A DNA stretch of 64,000 nucleotides from Paraspadella gotoi (GCA_051294375.1 CM119263.1:6110932-6174931); one strand, 5' to 3'. Shown: positions 42,801 to 54,674, counted from the stretch's first letter. The notes: generated by a model from the sequence alone, not told the origin. Numbers and translations: made by a program.

Positions 42801-45800
42801 GTTTTCTGTTTAGTATGAATAAGTGAAATTTGCACTTTTCATTTCTTTTCATATAGTTTTAAAAAATTTTCGTATATGGTGTAACTTTAAAAATAATTTT
42901 GCCTTTTAATTATTTATGTTGCATTTATTTTCTTTTTATTTTTTTTTTTTTTCAGAAAAAAAAAACACAATTTGCATGTATTAATTTTGAGAGGAACGAT
43001 TACCATTTCAGGCACAACAGTGGCACGCGCGAGCGGCATCTTTTCTCACGTGCTGCTCGTTCGTGACTCGACTTTTTCGTCGTCTCCTCAAATGCGCTCA
43101 TCGTCCGCTCGTGCACGAACTTTATTCGTACATGTGGGATGTGCGATACACCATCGATATGATGGAGTCGTTCGTCAAGTGGCTGGGTAAGGTCTCCGCC
43201 CTCTTTCTCTCTTTCGCTCGATGTTGTGAAGTTTCGATCGCCGATCAAATCTCAACCCTTATATTTTTTTTTTTTTCGATGAAGCGATTCGTGACTTTTT
43301 GTCCGATTAGATGAACGAACGGTCACGATCGAAGCAAGAAATTTTCGAATTATTTATTAGGATTTATTTTGGCGAAAGACACGCGATCGACATCGAGCGA
43401 AAAACTTGGTTTTCATAGTAATATTGAGATATTAAGTTAGCCAGGGATCGGCCCAGATTGGCCAACGGGGCGTTGCTTCCAAAGCCTTTTTTTTTTGCTC
43501 GCTCTGCAATTTCAGGCGGCGGAAGAAACGGGGCGCAAAAGTAAGAAGTTTCAGGGAAAATGAGTCGGCGATAAACCATTAAAGCGCCTTCATTTTTACC
43601 CTCTGCAAAATAAATCGTTTCCCCTATTTACTTCAGATTTAAAAAAAGTATTTATCTTGGCCATCGCAGCATTATGCTTCAACGATGAGCATTTTTTGTC
43701 GTAATTCAAAGCTTTTTTTTACCCTCCGAGTTGAATTGAGGGTCGCTTTTCGGGTTTTCGCCTCCTAAAATAGAAAAAAAAACCTTTTTATTCTCACAGA
43801 TTTGTTTTCGTTGATTTTATCATTAACGTGATTTTCTTTTTTTCCCTTTTCCTCGTTGGATTCGTTGTTTTTCGGCAGCGACGGGGCATCTCCCATTCCT
43901 CAGTTGTCGTCTTCTCCAAGGCCGCCTTTCATGTACGGTTTAAGTCGAAACTTTCTGGTTTTTTCTGAAAACATTTTCTCTTTCGTTTTTTTTACTGAGG
44001 GTCGAGTGGAGTCTTAAAACTTTCGGGATTTAAGACTCCCGTCTTTTTTTTCGAGGATCTTTCCAGTGATTCGTTCGCGTTTTCGGTCTCCCCATTTGCT
44101 GATACTTCGTTCATTGTTGAGAGAAACGTTATCGAGCTTTTCGTTCGGATGGCCGTGTTATTTTTATTAATAGACTTTAAAATTATTAATTCATTGTACT
44201 TTACAAGCGAACCTCTTTGACTACCATCGACGACAATAACGACAACAACAACAACGAAAACCAACGATTGACAGCAATCACTCTCGCACGATCACAATGG
44301 AAAGCGGAAAACTCAAACTAACCTAATGATTTTAGGAATTTTAGCGAATACTGTATATTGCTAATTGCTAATACTGCTAATTGCTAATTAGTTAAACAAC
44401 TTACCTCACTTTATGGTGAAATATTAAGTTTGTATCAAAACTTCTACATATATGCTGATATAATATAAAAAATAAAATTCTAAAGTCATTCATATTTAAT
44501 ATTTGTAATATTTTAGTAAATAACACGGTCGTCATGCTGGTGTCTTCTATCGGTTCACGAACGTTTCGACCTCGTCGAGAGAGAGAGGCGTCCCTACCAC
44601 TTCCGGTGTCGCATCGTTCTTGTCCAACGCCTCGCGAGCGCGCATCTGTTCGCGAGGCCCCATTGAGTCTGAGGAATTCGTTGTCGCTAGTTTTGTCTCG
44701 TGGTTCGGCTTCCAGGTTTATTTTTGGAAAAGTTCGCTGCGTCGGCATTAGCGCTTTATCGTTTTTTCCTTGTCAGTCAGGGCCAGGATCCGCTTCCCCG
44801 CGTTCTTTATCGATGCCGAGATGTCGCACCGAACGTTTCCTCGCGCGTTTCGGGAAACGCTCGTGTCTCCGCCCGCATCACGCGCTCTCCGCGATCTCGT
44901 GCGCCTCCCTGCGTTTCGCTAGTCCCGGGCTGGGTCTCGCTCTGACCTGTCGGCGCTCGCCTGCGCGTCCCCGGGCACGCGCCTACTCCCCCCCCCCCTC
45001 TCTCTCTTCTCTCCCCCCCCTCCCATTCATCGCCTCATTTTTGAAATCTGTCTCTTCGTGATGAAAAAAAGATGGAGGAACGAGAGAATACCTCGCCAGG
45101 TAACGTTAGCTTGTCAAACTCTGTTGGAACTTGAAACAGCTTATTTTCAGTTAAAAGTCAGATCAAAGTTTTAAAAAAAATTTAAAAATATTTCTTTATA
45201 AAAACTTTGATTCGACAAAAAATTTCTCTCATTTCTCTAATCTCTCTAAAGAAGTTGTTTCAAGTTTCAAGGATAAACGTCAAGCAGTTTGAAATCCTTT
45301 ATAAAGGTTGTGCTTTGACCACTAAACCACCCAAATACCATGACGTTTTATCAAAATTCTATATTTTAGAATTCGTTAAAAAGTAGTTTAAGTATTTTTC
45401 TATTTTTTTACATAAATGTCCTGGTTCGTTTTTAAACAAGTACAAACAAATTCATCCTTATATTCATCATTTCCCTCCCGCCAATGACGCCGGTTTTTTT
45501 TTCCGCTTGTGGCGAATCCTGAACCGTAAAAACATTTCTTTAAATATTAAACTTTTTTTTAGATTCGTAATTAATTTTTTTATTCAAGCTTCGCCGTTAG
45601 CAAAAAAAGGCGAAACTATCGCCCCAAAACGGCGTCATTCGCCTCGCTAGGGTTCGAGCTAGTTTCTCCATAACAATTCGGTCGTTCCGGCAAAAGGTAC
45701 GCCGGTCCCAACGTTTTTCTCTCCTCTTTCCTTTACCGGTGGGTCGCCTCTTCTTCAACCTCGAGTCAATTGAAAGGACGAAATGGTCGATGAACCCTTA

Positions 45801-48121
45801 GAATCTGCGAGACGCCGCCGACGTTTGCCGCTCGAATCTGGGTCCCTCCGGGCGGGGATCGGATTTCGTTTCCCGCAGCCAAAGAACGAGGACGAGGCAT
45901 CGCATCGGCAAAGGAGGCGCCGGCGATCGCGTCGATCTTTTGGAAAGGTAGCGAGGTTTGGGGATGATCTTTTCCTCGTTTACATCGTCGAAGAAGCCGT
46001 CAAAAATTTTAAAAATATTTTTATTTTCTCTATTGTTACCAATTTCCTGCTTCGACGTTTGATTGATTTATCTTTTTGACGAAAGAGCACGACGATTATA
46101 TTTTTAAAGGATATTGTGCGTCGTCCTCATTCAGAAAAAAAAAATAGTTCCTGGGAAAGATCGTCCCTAAGAATTTTCGAGTGCGGTACATCCCGGTGAC
46201 TATATTTTTTACAAAATTCTCTTCTCGATAATTAATTTAAGAATATATAGTTGATAAAAATAATTACCGGGAGCCGCCTCCGAAAATTTTCCCTTGACAC
46301 AAGTTTCGAAGGAAATTTTAACTGGTCTCGACTTATTCTTCTCCTCCGGTCTGACGCTGCTTCTGCTGCCGCCGCATCTCTCTGGAACCAAAGGGTGCAC
46401 TCAAGGATACCGAGAAGCATTCACCTCCGGCGAACATGAGCCATGGGTATTTCGTGGCGGGCTTGTGGCCGAACTGCAAGTATGTCCGCAAAGGCTAAGT
46501 AGTAAAAAAAGTGATATAAATGAAAATTATAAATAATTCTTGAAAAAAGTTTAATTTATTACAATATTTGAAAAATATTCACTCTGTGGATTCACATCTT
46601 AAGGGGCTCCAATTTAAAAAAAAGACTTAGAAAACGATAACTTAGACTTATCGAGGGTTTTTTTTCGGGTTCTGGAGCTCTTTACGATTACTCCACTCCG
46701 CGCCGCAAACCACTGGCGATCGCTCCTTCGCCCCGCGCTTCTGCGCCTCCCCGCGCCGCGTCCACGGGACATCGGATGTCTCGCCCACCATAATTTCCGA
46801 TTTTAATCGTAAGGTTCCCCCCCCCCTTTTCCCCTTCCTCATCCTCGCTCCATTACTCCGCCTTCCTGTCCCGGTTCTCTCATTCTTTCTTGCCCGCGAA
46901 CCCCTTCAATTCATTACCTCTTTCGCACTGTCCGATATCACAGAGAATGTTACCCATAGAGGCCGCCAGGGACTTGTTCAATTACGGTATTCCCGATATC
47001 AGCATCGCTCTTCAGGTAATTTTTTTCTTTTTTCATTTAAAAATGCCTTTTTAATTTTAGTTTCATATACCCTTTTCCATTGATATCTCTCTCGTCCTCC
47101 AGACGTTTTCCATTCGGCCATACTCGCACGCTGACGAGATTGCGGTCTACGAGATCTGCCGCAAAACTTGTGACGACGGATCCGACGGATCGCACGGGTT
47201 TCCCAATCACCCCGACCTGATTGGCGACAAGCTCGTGGGCGCCTTCGTCACGCTATCTCCCGAGGTAAAACCCAATGTCAATTTGTTTTTTTATTTCCTT
47301 TGATTTTGCGTCGACCTTAACTTATTAATTCGTGGCGCAGCAATGCTTCGTGGTGGAGGACGACCTAGGCATCTGCGGCTACGTGGTCGCGGCGCAAGAT
47401 GCTAAGAAGTTCATTCGAATGACGGAGATGAGCTGGATCCCTGAAATGTGCCTCAAGTATCCAAAAAACTCCTTTGATTCCCCGAAAAAACTCGCAGGTT
47501 CGTAACATGATTTTATATTTTGCGTCGTTACATCCCCTATATCCTCATGATCACTCCCTCTCCCTTTTCTCCTTTCGTGTCACAGCTGACGGCCTTGCAT
47601 TGCTTCCAGATGAAGACAAATCCAATTCTAAGCCGGACATGACCCAAGTTAAGGTACAAGACTTAGTATCGAGTTGTGCTCTTTTCGCTTCGTGTACTCA
47701 ACTTACCTTTTTCTCCCCTACACGTGTCCACCAGGAGATAATCTCGAGTTTTCACTCTTTCGCGCCCTACCTTCCCGAGAGTCTCTACACTGCGTTTCCC
47801 TCGGTGCTCCGCATCGGGCTTCTTCCGCGCATTAAAGACTTTACCCTTGGCCGCCGCCTCATGGCCACGGTTTTCTCCGTACTGCGTGCTAACGGAAATC
47901 GGGGCGTCCACGTCACCATCCCCGTCGAGGATAAGCACACCACAGAGTTTTATTACAGGTTTCAATTTTTCATAATTATTAATTAATTTTAATTCGGTAA
48001 TTTTATTTGGATTTTTTTCTTTTTGATTAAACTTAATTTTGTCTTCAGCCTGGGATTCACCGAGGTCCGAGACTTGGTCGACAAACCCGAAAATATCATC
48101 GTGCTTGGAAGGATGATGTGA
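39851..48121 (+). CDS. OGA: Protein O-GlcNAcase (OGA), 14 exons, 1073 aa
   Basis: Nucleocytoplasmic GH84 hydrolase that removes O-linked GlcNAc from Ser/Thr of proteins. Exons: 39851-39947, 40187-41379, 41455-41755, 41821-41960, 42117-42411, 42495-42673, 43012-43186, 46394-46479, 46944-47015, 47103-47264, 47341-47497, 47586-47653, 47735-47958, 48049-48121; all in phase. The GH84 domain starts with VVEGFYGRPWSEEQR (about residue 30). The catalytic Asp pair is in LLFDDIDP (Asp140-Asp141). WDNIHANDYDQKR and GVLTNPNCEFECN follow. The middle is a Pro/Ser-rich linker. The stalk helices resume at MTDEDIFLLADLFYTPF and WHARAASF. The C-terminal GNAT-like pseudo-acetyltransferase domain runs from EPWVFRGGL to IIVLGRMM. 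It is longer than human OGA (916 aa) because of the linker. The AG acceptor at 46393 is weak by eye but restores the family's WLGC junction. Confidence 0.93.
43187..46393 (+). other. Large intron 7 of OGA with a CpG-rich block
   Basis: This 3.2-kb intron is far longer than the others (about 65-340 bases). It separates the hydrolase/stalk exons from the GNAT-like exons. Bases 44530-45010 are CpG-rich with several open frames but no recognisable protein, so an internal promoter is possible. An ATG-led open frame at 45783 with a GT at 45948 is out of phase with exon 8. Confidence 0.6.
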
Positions 48122-49089
48122 TCAAGACTTTCGCTTTGTTTCTTTACCCACAATTAGTTTTCTTGGCTCTTTTTTTTTTCTCGAAATGTTCTGACATCGT
48201 CCTACTCGCGTTCAATCAATAACAACCCCATCCTTCGGAGATTCTATTAATCGCCATTTAACTAGTCCGTTATCAAAAACTATAATTGTTCGTCCTTAAA
48301 ACGTCTCTTTTAAATAAACTTATTCAACGTTTGTCGGACGATTGTTAAACATTTCATAATGTTGTCTTAATAATTACAGACGCAATTCATTATTGAATCT
48401 TCAGATAATCCTAAATATTCCAGTTTAATAAGCTTAAATATTAAGTTAGCTATTCAAATGACGGAGGCAAAAATGAAAATCTGAATAATTGGACAAACTC
48501 AAGGAGTGCCAATTCTTTGACGCAACTCCGAATAAAAAAACCGGATCCGCATATCTTCGAGTAATTTTGATTCGTCACGATTGGTTTGTCTCATGATAAA
48601 CTGGCAGTGCACCCTTTATCGAAGAACCACGATGCCTTTTTGTTTGGAGTCGTCCGTCCCAGTGTCGTGAGGTGGCGCTCGTTTTCTCCAAAACAGGAAT
48701 TGAATCGTGTTTCTTGACAAAGTAGAAAAATTCGACCCTCTGAAATCCAACTTTGTTCCTCTTTATTGGCCAGGGTTTTTCCCTTTCCCGGTCAACGCAT
48801 CCGCGACTTCCGATAGGATCAAGGGTTTTCCTCGTAGAGAAGCCCCGAGAATGCAGTGGTCGTCGGAAGGGGCTTCAATCTCCCCTCGTACTTCGGCGTC
48901 GTTGCCCGAAAATCAGACACTTGTTGCGTCCACAACTTAAGATTTTCGATGAGAGGGGAAAAAAACTATTTACTCTCCAGTCCGTCGATTGTTGAGTTGA
49001 AAAGTATTGAACTTCGCTGAAAACCTAATATTACAAAGAAGTTTAGTAAAGTATAGTCATTCGATAAAAAAAAAAATCTTCAATTGAGA
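48122..49089. other. Intergenic between OGA and SLC35D
   Basis: Contains the OGA 3' UTR ('aataaa'-like words near 48315) and the presumed SLC35D promoter. No additional gene is recognised. Confidence 0.5.
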
Positions 49090-50642
49090 ATGTCTTCTTT
49101 CGCGGCGAAAGTGTGGTCGGCGCTTTTCTACAGCGCCTCTTCCATCTTCATCATCTTCGTCAACAAGTTCGTTTTGACGACCTTTCATTTTCCGTCTTTC
49201 AATTTTCTCGGTCTTGCCCAAATGAGCTCCACAGTCATCCTGCTGGGATTCGCCAAAGTTTTTGGTAAGACTTATAAGATTTATTCATAGTTTTATATTG
49301 AAAATTGTAGTAAAGGGCTGCCTTTAATAAAAAAAAATCTACTTATTATTTTTCATGAGGATTTGTTGACTTTCCCGGCCTCGCCCCAAACTTACCCCGC
49401 CTCCTCTTTCCGCTGCCTCTGATCTACATCGGAAATCTCATGTTTGGACTCGGCTCCACCCAGAGACTCTCACTTCCCATGTTCACCGTCCTCCGTCGCT
49501 TCTCCATCCTCTTCACTCTCCTCCTGGAACAGATCGTCCTCGACGTTCGCGCCTCCACAGCGGGTAAGTTGCTATTCTTGCCGGTCGGGGAATACTTACC
49601 TCCTCGAAAAAACATAATAAATAAAAAGGAATGGGCATATCCAATCGTCCGTTGTCCATTAATTCTCTCATTATGAGTCTCCCTTTGCCATTTTCTCAGT
49701 GAAACTCTCCGTGACGACGATGATCCTGGGCGCCATCGTCGCCGCCTCCAACGATTTGTCCTTCGATCTTCAAGGCTACGTCCTCATTCTTCTCAACGAC
49801 GTCACCACCGCCCTCAACGGAGTCTACACCAAAAAGAAGCTCGACGCCAAGGAGATCGGAAAGTACGGCCTTCTCTTCTACAACGCTCTCTTCAATTTGG
49901 TCCCCTTCTCGCTTTTCTGCCACGCCTTGGGTAAGAAGTGATAATGCGATGGCGTGGGGTGATTAATTGTAAATGCTTGAAGTTTTCATCGTTTTGTCCT
50001 TAATTTTGTCAGGCGACGTTGAGGCAGCCTTCGACTTCGCGCATTGGAATCAGGCGTGGTTCCTCGCCTGCTTCGCCGCGTCAGGCGTGATGGGCTTCGT
50101 CCTCAACTATTCGGTCGTTCTGTGCACGTCGTACAATAGTGCCTTGACCACTACCATAGTCGGTTAGTACTCATTACGCATTATTGTTTCTTATGTATTG
50201 GGCATCAGGCAGGAAACTTGTTAAGTCTGAGGTATGATGGTTCTTGTGGTCGTTGTTTTGATTGCTTTGTTTTTTTGATTGTTATTTTGATCAATTGTCT
50301 TGATTTAATGTTGTTGTTGATTTTCATCCGACTTGACATCTTAATAATTGTCTCAACCAGGTTGCCTTAAAAATCTTATCATCACATACGTGGGGATGTT
50401 CGTGGGCGGAGATTACGTCTTCTCTTGGCCTAATTTTCTCGGCCTTAACGTCTCTATCATGGGAAGTCTCTGGTGGGTTATCTCTGTCGTACATCGTCCC
50501 TCGATTGACCCGTCGATTTCGATTTGATGACATTTTGTCCTTTTTTTTCAGGTATTCTTATTTGACGTTCGTCCAAAAAGAAGGATCAGGTCGCGGGGCC
50601 GGACTTAAAGGCCAGACTCTTCCCGTCACTCACGTCCGTTGA
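49090..50642 (+). CDS. SLC35D-type nucleotide-sugar transporter, six exons, 320 aa
   Basis: Multi-pass ER/Golgi antiporter of the SLC35D family, which moves UDP-sugars such as UDP-glucuronic acid, UDP-GlcNAc or UDP-GalNAc into the lumen for glycan synthesis. Exons: 49090-49264, 49360-49563, 49700-49930, 50013-50162, 50361-50472, 50552-50642, all GT-AG and in phase. Family signatures are clear: [19 protein letters not shown] in TM1, [38 protein letters not shown] and [12 protein letters not shown]-type [44 protein letters not shown]. Length matches SLC35D1-3. The start is the ATG after an in-frame TTG-AGA. The exact sugar cannot be told from sequence. Confidence 0.92.
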
Positions 50643-50933
50643 ACGAATTCGCACTGCCTTTCCAGTAGCAAAATATATCTCAAAGAAAACGTTAATTATG
50701 ACATCGGTTTTTAATCTATTTACCATAATTTTTTTAAAAAATTCGTCTGGTTGTCGATTTGATTCCAGGTTTCGTTTTTGCTCCAAATCATGACATCTTC
50801 TAAAGACGTTGTTCCCTTTTGTACTATCGTTTTAACATTCACGTTGTTATTTTTTTGTTGGCACTAGTTATATATACGTATTTATTCTGTTTTATTTCTA
50901 GAAAATGAATTTTTTTTCTCTTAAAAAGTAGAG

Positions 50934-51450
50934 ATGCAAAGTTCACGACCGAACGACGAAAAAACTCGAATCGAAACATCGGATCTTAAATCGCGCGTCC
51001 CAATTTTCAAAAATCCTAATTATGGGACGCTGTACCGGGAGAGAAGAAAAAGTTCGCGCCAGCAAAAAAGTCTGAAACAAATTCTGGCCGTCGAAGCAAG
51101 ACAAAGAACCCCCTCAGATTCAGAGTGCGCGAAATATGTCAATTTTTTTTTTTCGTAGTCCTACGAGCTGTTTTTTAAATGAGACGCATGTTCGTTTTAT
51201 TGCCATCGCGCTCCATCTTTCCCCTTTCAGTCCCGAGATCCGTCCTCCTCTATACTCCGACATCGACGCTCCCCCTTCGTCCCGCCCACCTCGCCGCTAC
51301 AGCGACATCTCCGGCCTTGAATCCCGATACGTGGATCCCACTTCCGGCCTCCGGTTCTCCTCGCCCGAAGAATTCTCCAAGATCAAATACTTGCCAGACG
51401 AAGTGGTCTCTGGCTTGCTGGCTATTCGCAAAGCTCCCGCAGAAAATTAG
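50934..51450 (+). CDS. INO80C: INO80 complex subunit C (Ies6-like, YL1-C domain), two exons, 136 aa
   Basis: Nuclear subunit of the INO80 chromatin-remodelling complex. Exons 50934-51124 and 51231-51450. The donor 'caga|gtgcgc' was chosen because it gives phase 2 and rebuilds the family's ...DP...IDAPPS segment. N-terminal signature: VPIFKNPNYG and KSLKQILAVEA. C-terminal YL1-C domain: RRYSDISGLESRYVDPTSG, LRFSSPEEFSKIKYLPDEVV, GLLAIRKA, ending a few residues later as in other INO80C proteins. It is shorter than human INO80C (192 aa), which has a longer N-terminus. Only 53 bases separate its stop from the next ATG on the same strand. Confidence 0.88.
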
Positions 51451-51502
51451 TCGGTCGACGAGTCACGAGAAAATTACTCAACGTCGCGGAACAAGCGGAC
51501 GA

Positions 51503-52044
51503 ATGTCTCATTCTGTCACGTCTCCCCGTCGATACGCGGGTACGATTTTTTCATTATCTTGGCGCATTTCTCTTTTAAATTGTTTCGATTAATTAACGGC
51601 AATATTTTTATCCATTTAAATTTATTACTATCTTTTACCTATTTTGGTTTTCATCCATCATAGGCGACGACGGCTCGTCTTCGGGGGACAGCGAAAAAAT
51701 TGATAAAAATGAAAGCGACGTTAGCGATAACGTGAACGCCGTCTCTCATCGAGTCACTTCATTGAATCCTAATGAGTCGCTGGTGTATTTGGTCTCTGTC
51801 AAACTCTGCCGATTTAGTCGCGACACTCTACGGCTGTTCGATCCCATCGTCACCACCGGGTCAGCGCAACGCCATCTCAAATTTCTTTCAAAACTCTTAA
51901 ATCTCGTAATGTAATTAAATTCGTTTTTTTTTACGTCTAATCAGGACTCGCGTCAACTTTTCCCCGATGTTTTCAGATATCAAAGAGGATTCAACCTCTG
52001 GCGACGCTCTCAAATTGATAAACGATCGTTACCTTTATCCTTGA
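51503..52044 (+). CDS. Small uncharacterised protein, three exons, 110 aa
   Basis: Not recognised. Exons 51503-51539, 51664-51859, 51945-52044. Both introns are GT-AG and in phase, and no stop interrupts the joined frame, which supports a real gene. The N-terminal half is Ser/Asp-rich and hydrophilic. The C-terminal half (SLVYLVSVKLCRFSRDTLRL, then FSPMFSDIKE, ending NDRYLYP) is more ordered, with one hydrophobic stretch that is too short and charged to be a clear membrane segment. Without the second splice, the frame would end in a different 20-residue tail at 51914, so alternative C-termini are possible. It lies 53 bases after INO80C with no room for a conventional separate promoter, so it may be co-transcribed or start within INO80C. 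Confidence 0.55.
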
Positions 52045-52300
52045 CATTTTTATATTTTAAAGATGTTCGTATTCATATTTCATTGCTGTTGTTAGTTCCT
52101 TCAATTCATATTCATATCGAGAATTAATTTTATTACCGATTCCTCTGTTAAATACAGTTTTGTTTTTCGATCCTTAACGAGATTCGCCTTTTTGTTGTAG
52201 TATTTTTGTTTTTAGATGCCACGTTTTCTTAAATTGTAGACTGTCAATCAGTCATGAAATGAACTGTTGTCGAGTCATACAACGGCGGCGATTATAAAGC

Positions 52301-53920
52301 ATGAATTCGTTCAGGAAATGGCTGCACAAGCCGAAAGTAAGACATTTTGTTTATTTGTGAAATTATTTGGCCGCGATGACCGATTTTACCATTGGCCATT
52401 CCATTAAACCGATCAGCGCGACGATCCTTCCGCCTTCGCTCGCTTCTACTACGCGGACGAAGAGTTGGCGCTCGTCGCGTCGGAGCTCGACTCCTTCGAC
52501 GGGCGACGCGATCCCGAGAGATGCTCCGCCCTCGTCGCCCAGCTTCGCGCCTGTCAGGATAAGCTGCTCAGGGTGCTACAGGTCCGGAGACACTTTTTAC
52601 GATCTCAAAAAGTCATTTAATAATTAAGCCATGCGTGGCTCATATAACGTTAAAACTCCATTGAATCAGTGATCGTTTTCTCGGAACAAACTTTTGTAGA
52701 TATATAGACTTTTAAGAAAACAAATTATAATTTTTCACAACGAATTTATTTGAAAATAATGCAGACATGTTTCGGACATTATACTGTTCTTCTTCAGTGC
52801 AAATTTTTACATTTGTGAATTACAAAAGTTTGGTAAATTATTATTGAGATGGAGGGAGAGAGAGAGAAAAAGATAGAGAGGGATACAGCTTCCAAAAAAG
52901 GGTTGAGGGAAAAAATAACAATAGGAGGGTGAGGACATTTGAAGTTTTTTAGCTCAGAGAGAGAGAGGTACAGGAGGGAAAGGAAATGAAAGGTGAGAGG
53001 AGAAATAATGTAGAAGTAATAAATTAAATTAAACTTTACATTAGAACAAAAAAAAATGTATAAACTAAATTGGAAGTGAATGTAAATTGAAAATAAATTC
53101 ATAACAACAATTGAGTAATTTATAGTTTCAGTATTTGAAAGTGAAAGGCAAATTTGACGTTTGTGAAAGGAGAAAGATAAAGGAAAAAAAAAAACAAATA
53201 AATTCGTTGTGAAAAATCAAAATTTGTTTTCTTATATTTACTTACCAACGAAACGAAAGAAAAACCATCAAATCTAGATATAGACTATAAATAATTTTGT
53301 GTTGTAATCAAAAACTTTCATTATAATCGATTCAAATGAAATTTCATTAAACCCGACTTTCAGGGAGAAATCCTGCCGATGGCGGTCTCACCGCTTCTTC
53401 TATCGCCGCGAGATTTTCGCGCCAAGTTTCCCGATGACATTGTTCAGGACAATTTGCCTGGTCAGCTTTGGTTCGGTGCTGAGGTGAGTAATTTTGATTT
53501 TTCCGCTCCACACCATCAGTGTAACGCTGTGGACTCTGTTTTTATAATGTTCCTTCTGTTCCTTACCTCTCACCGCCCCTCCAATTCTCTACTTCTTTCA
53601 AGTGCCTCGCTGCTGGGTCCTCGATCCTCCACCGCGAGTTGGAGTCCAACTTTATGCGACCCCTGGCGCGTAATCTTACTCGATGCTTGGACGAGGTGCG
53701 TTCCCTGCTCCGCGAGCAGTGTCTAGCGCCTCCGCAGTTGGACTTGACCATGTCCCCGACGCTGGTGAAGACCGCGGACCGCGTCGTCGACTCGCGCCTC
53801 AAGTCGCCCCTCGCCATCGCCACCACCTTGCCGACCGTCGTGAGACCGAGGTTCGGCCAGAAGCTCGTCGAGCAGCTCGTCCTCTTCGACAAACTTTTTG
53901 CCGAGTTTGAACTCTGGTAA
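52301..53920 (+). CDS. ZFYVE28: LST-2 / ZFYVE28 N-terminal region, four exons, C-terminal FYVE half absent
   Basis: Lateral signalling target protein 2, a negative regulator of EGFR signalling that normally ends in an endosomal FYVE finger. Exons 52301-52336, 52417-52581, 53364-53483, 53603-53916 or to the stop at 53920. Family signatures: [86 protein letters not shown]. Exon 4 ends in a strong donor, TG|GTAAGT. If it is not spliced, the frame stops at once, giving 212 aa. In-window acceptors in the next 700 bases give immediate or early stops. No FYVE-coding exon is seen before or after the intersectin gene that starts 755 bases downstream. Either this is a truncated gene, or the remaining exons lie beyond the window. 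Confidence 0.85.
52715..53232. mobile_element. MITE-like element with about 40-bp inverted repeats in LST-2 intron 2
   Basis: 52713-52752 and 53195-53234 are imperfect inverted repeats sharing 'aagaaaacaaat' and 'ttttcacaacgaatttattt'. The element is 518 bp if the flanking TA on each side is taken as the target duplication, as in Tc1/mariner-type MITEs. It contains no transposase. A hammerhead-like motif lies just inside the left repeat. Confidence 0.75.
52760..52801 (-). ncRNA. Hammerhead-ribozyme-like motif 2
   Basis: On the minus strand: TGCA, core CTGAAGA (fits the CUGANGA consensus; 52797-52791), stem II GAACA/TGTCC with four of five pairs around a six-base loop, core GAAAC (52773-52769), AT loop, GTC cleavage triplet, then TGCA pairing with the first strand as stem I. 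Layout and the GAAAC-AT-GT segment are the same as in motif 1 at 25932-25974. Activity is unproven. Confidence 0.5.
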
Positions 53921-54674
53921 GTAAGCTTGGTTGTTTGCAAACATTTTTGTCTTCGTTATTTTTTTAACTTTTTTCTTCTTTTTTTTTTTTTTTTGCTGTC
54001 TGCTTTTTCTCTGTTTAATTTTCTTGTAGAAATGCGTTCCTTTTTCTTTTGCTCATAGAATAATGATAAAGAACACTTATGAAAAACTTTCGAAATCTCT
54101 GTGAAAATAAATTTATTTCTGTATCCGTTGTAAAAAAAAAACCAATTTTCTCTTCATTTAAATTTCTTATAAATTGTCATTTATTTTGTGGGGTCATTTT
54201 TTAAAATGCTATTTTCTGTTTTCTGCTCGATTCAGAAACTGTTACTGATGGGAAAGCCAAATTTTCTTGCTAAATATGTAAAGTATGGAAAGTTGTAGAC
54301 ATATTCCTATTACATTCTATAATTATAAGTATAAAGAATATATTTTCAAACTATGAAAAAACCTGTCAAAATGTCCAAAAGAAAAGCCTAGTAATGTTGT
54401 CAACAAATGAACATCGTTCGCGGAAATACTAGCGTTTTCCGCGTCAGCCGCCGCAGGAATTTCTCTTTTGCGTTGCACTGATGCAGCTGCACCGTAGTTG
54501 CCCGCACTGGATTCCTCATATCGTGTCCTTGACTCGTCCCTCCCTCTCGGTTTTTCGATGGTTATCATTAGCCCGTACCTACCTATATCAACCTACAAAT
54601 TTACAACATTCCTATTTGCACATCATAATCATATTTCCTAGACGCTTCCTAAAGCCGGAAGAAACGACGGAAAC

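Noticed and set aside
44534-45061. 175-codon open frame in OGA intron 7
   Set aside because: CpG-rich DNA open in more than one frame, no recognisable protein and no partner exon.
45783-45947. ATG-led Arg-rich frame with a GT donor in OGA intron 7
   Set aside because: Ends in phase 0 whereas exon 8 needs phase 1; no domain; poor donor.
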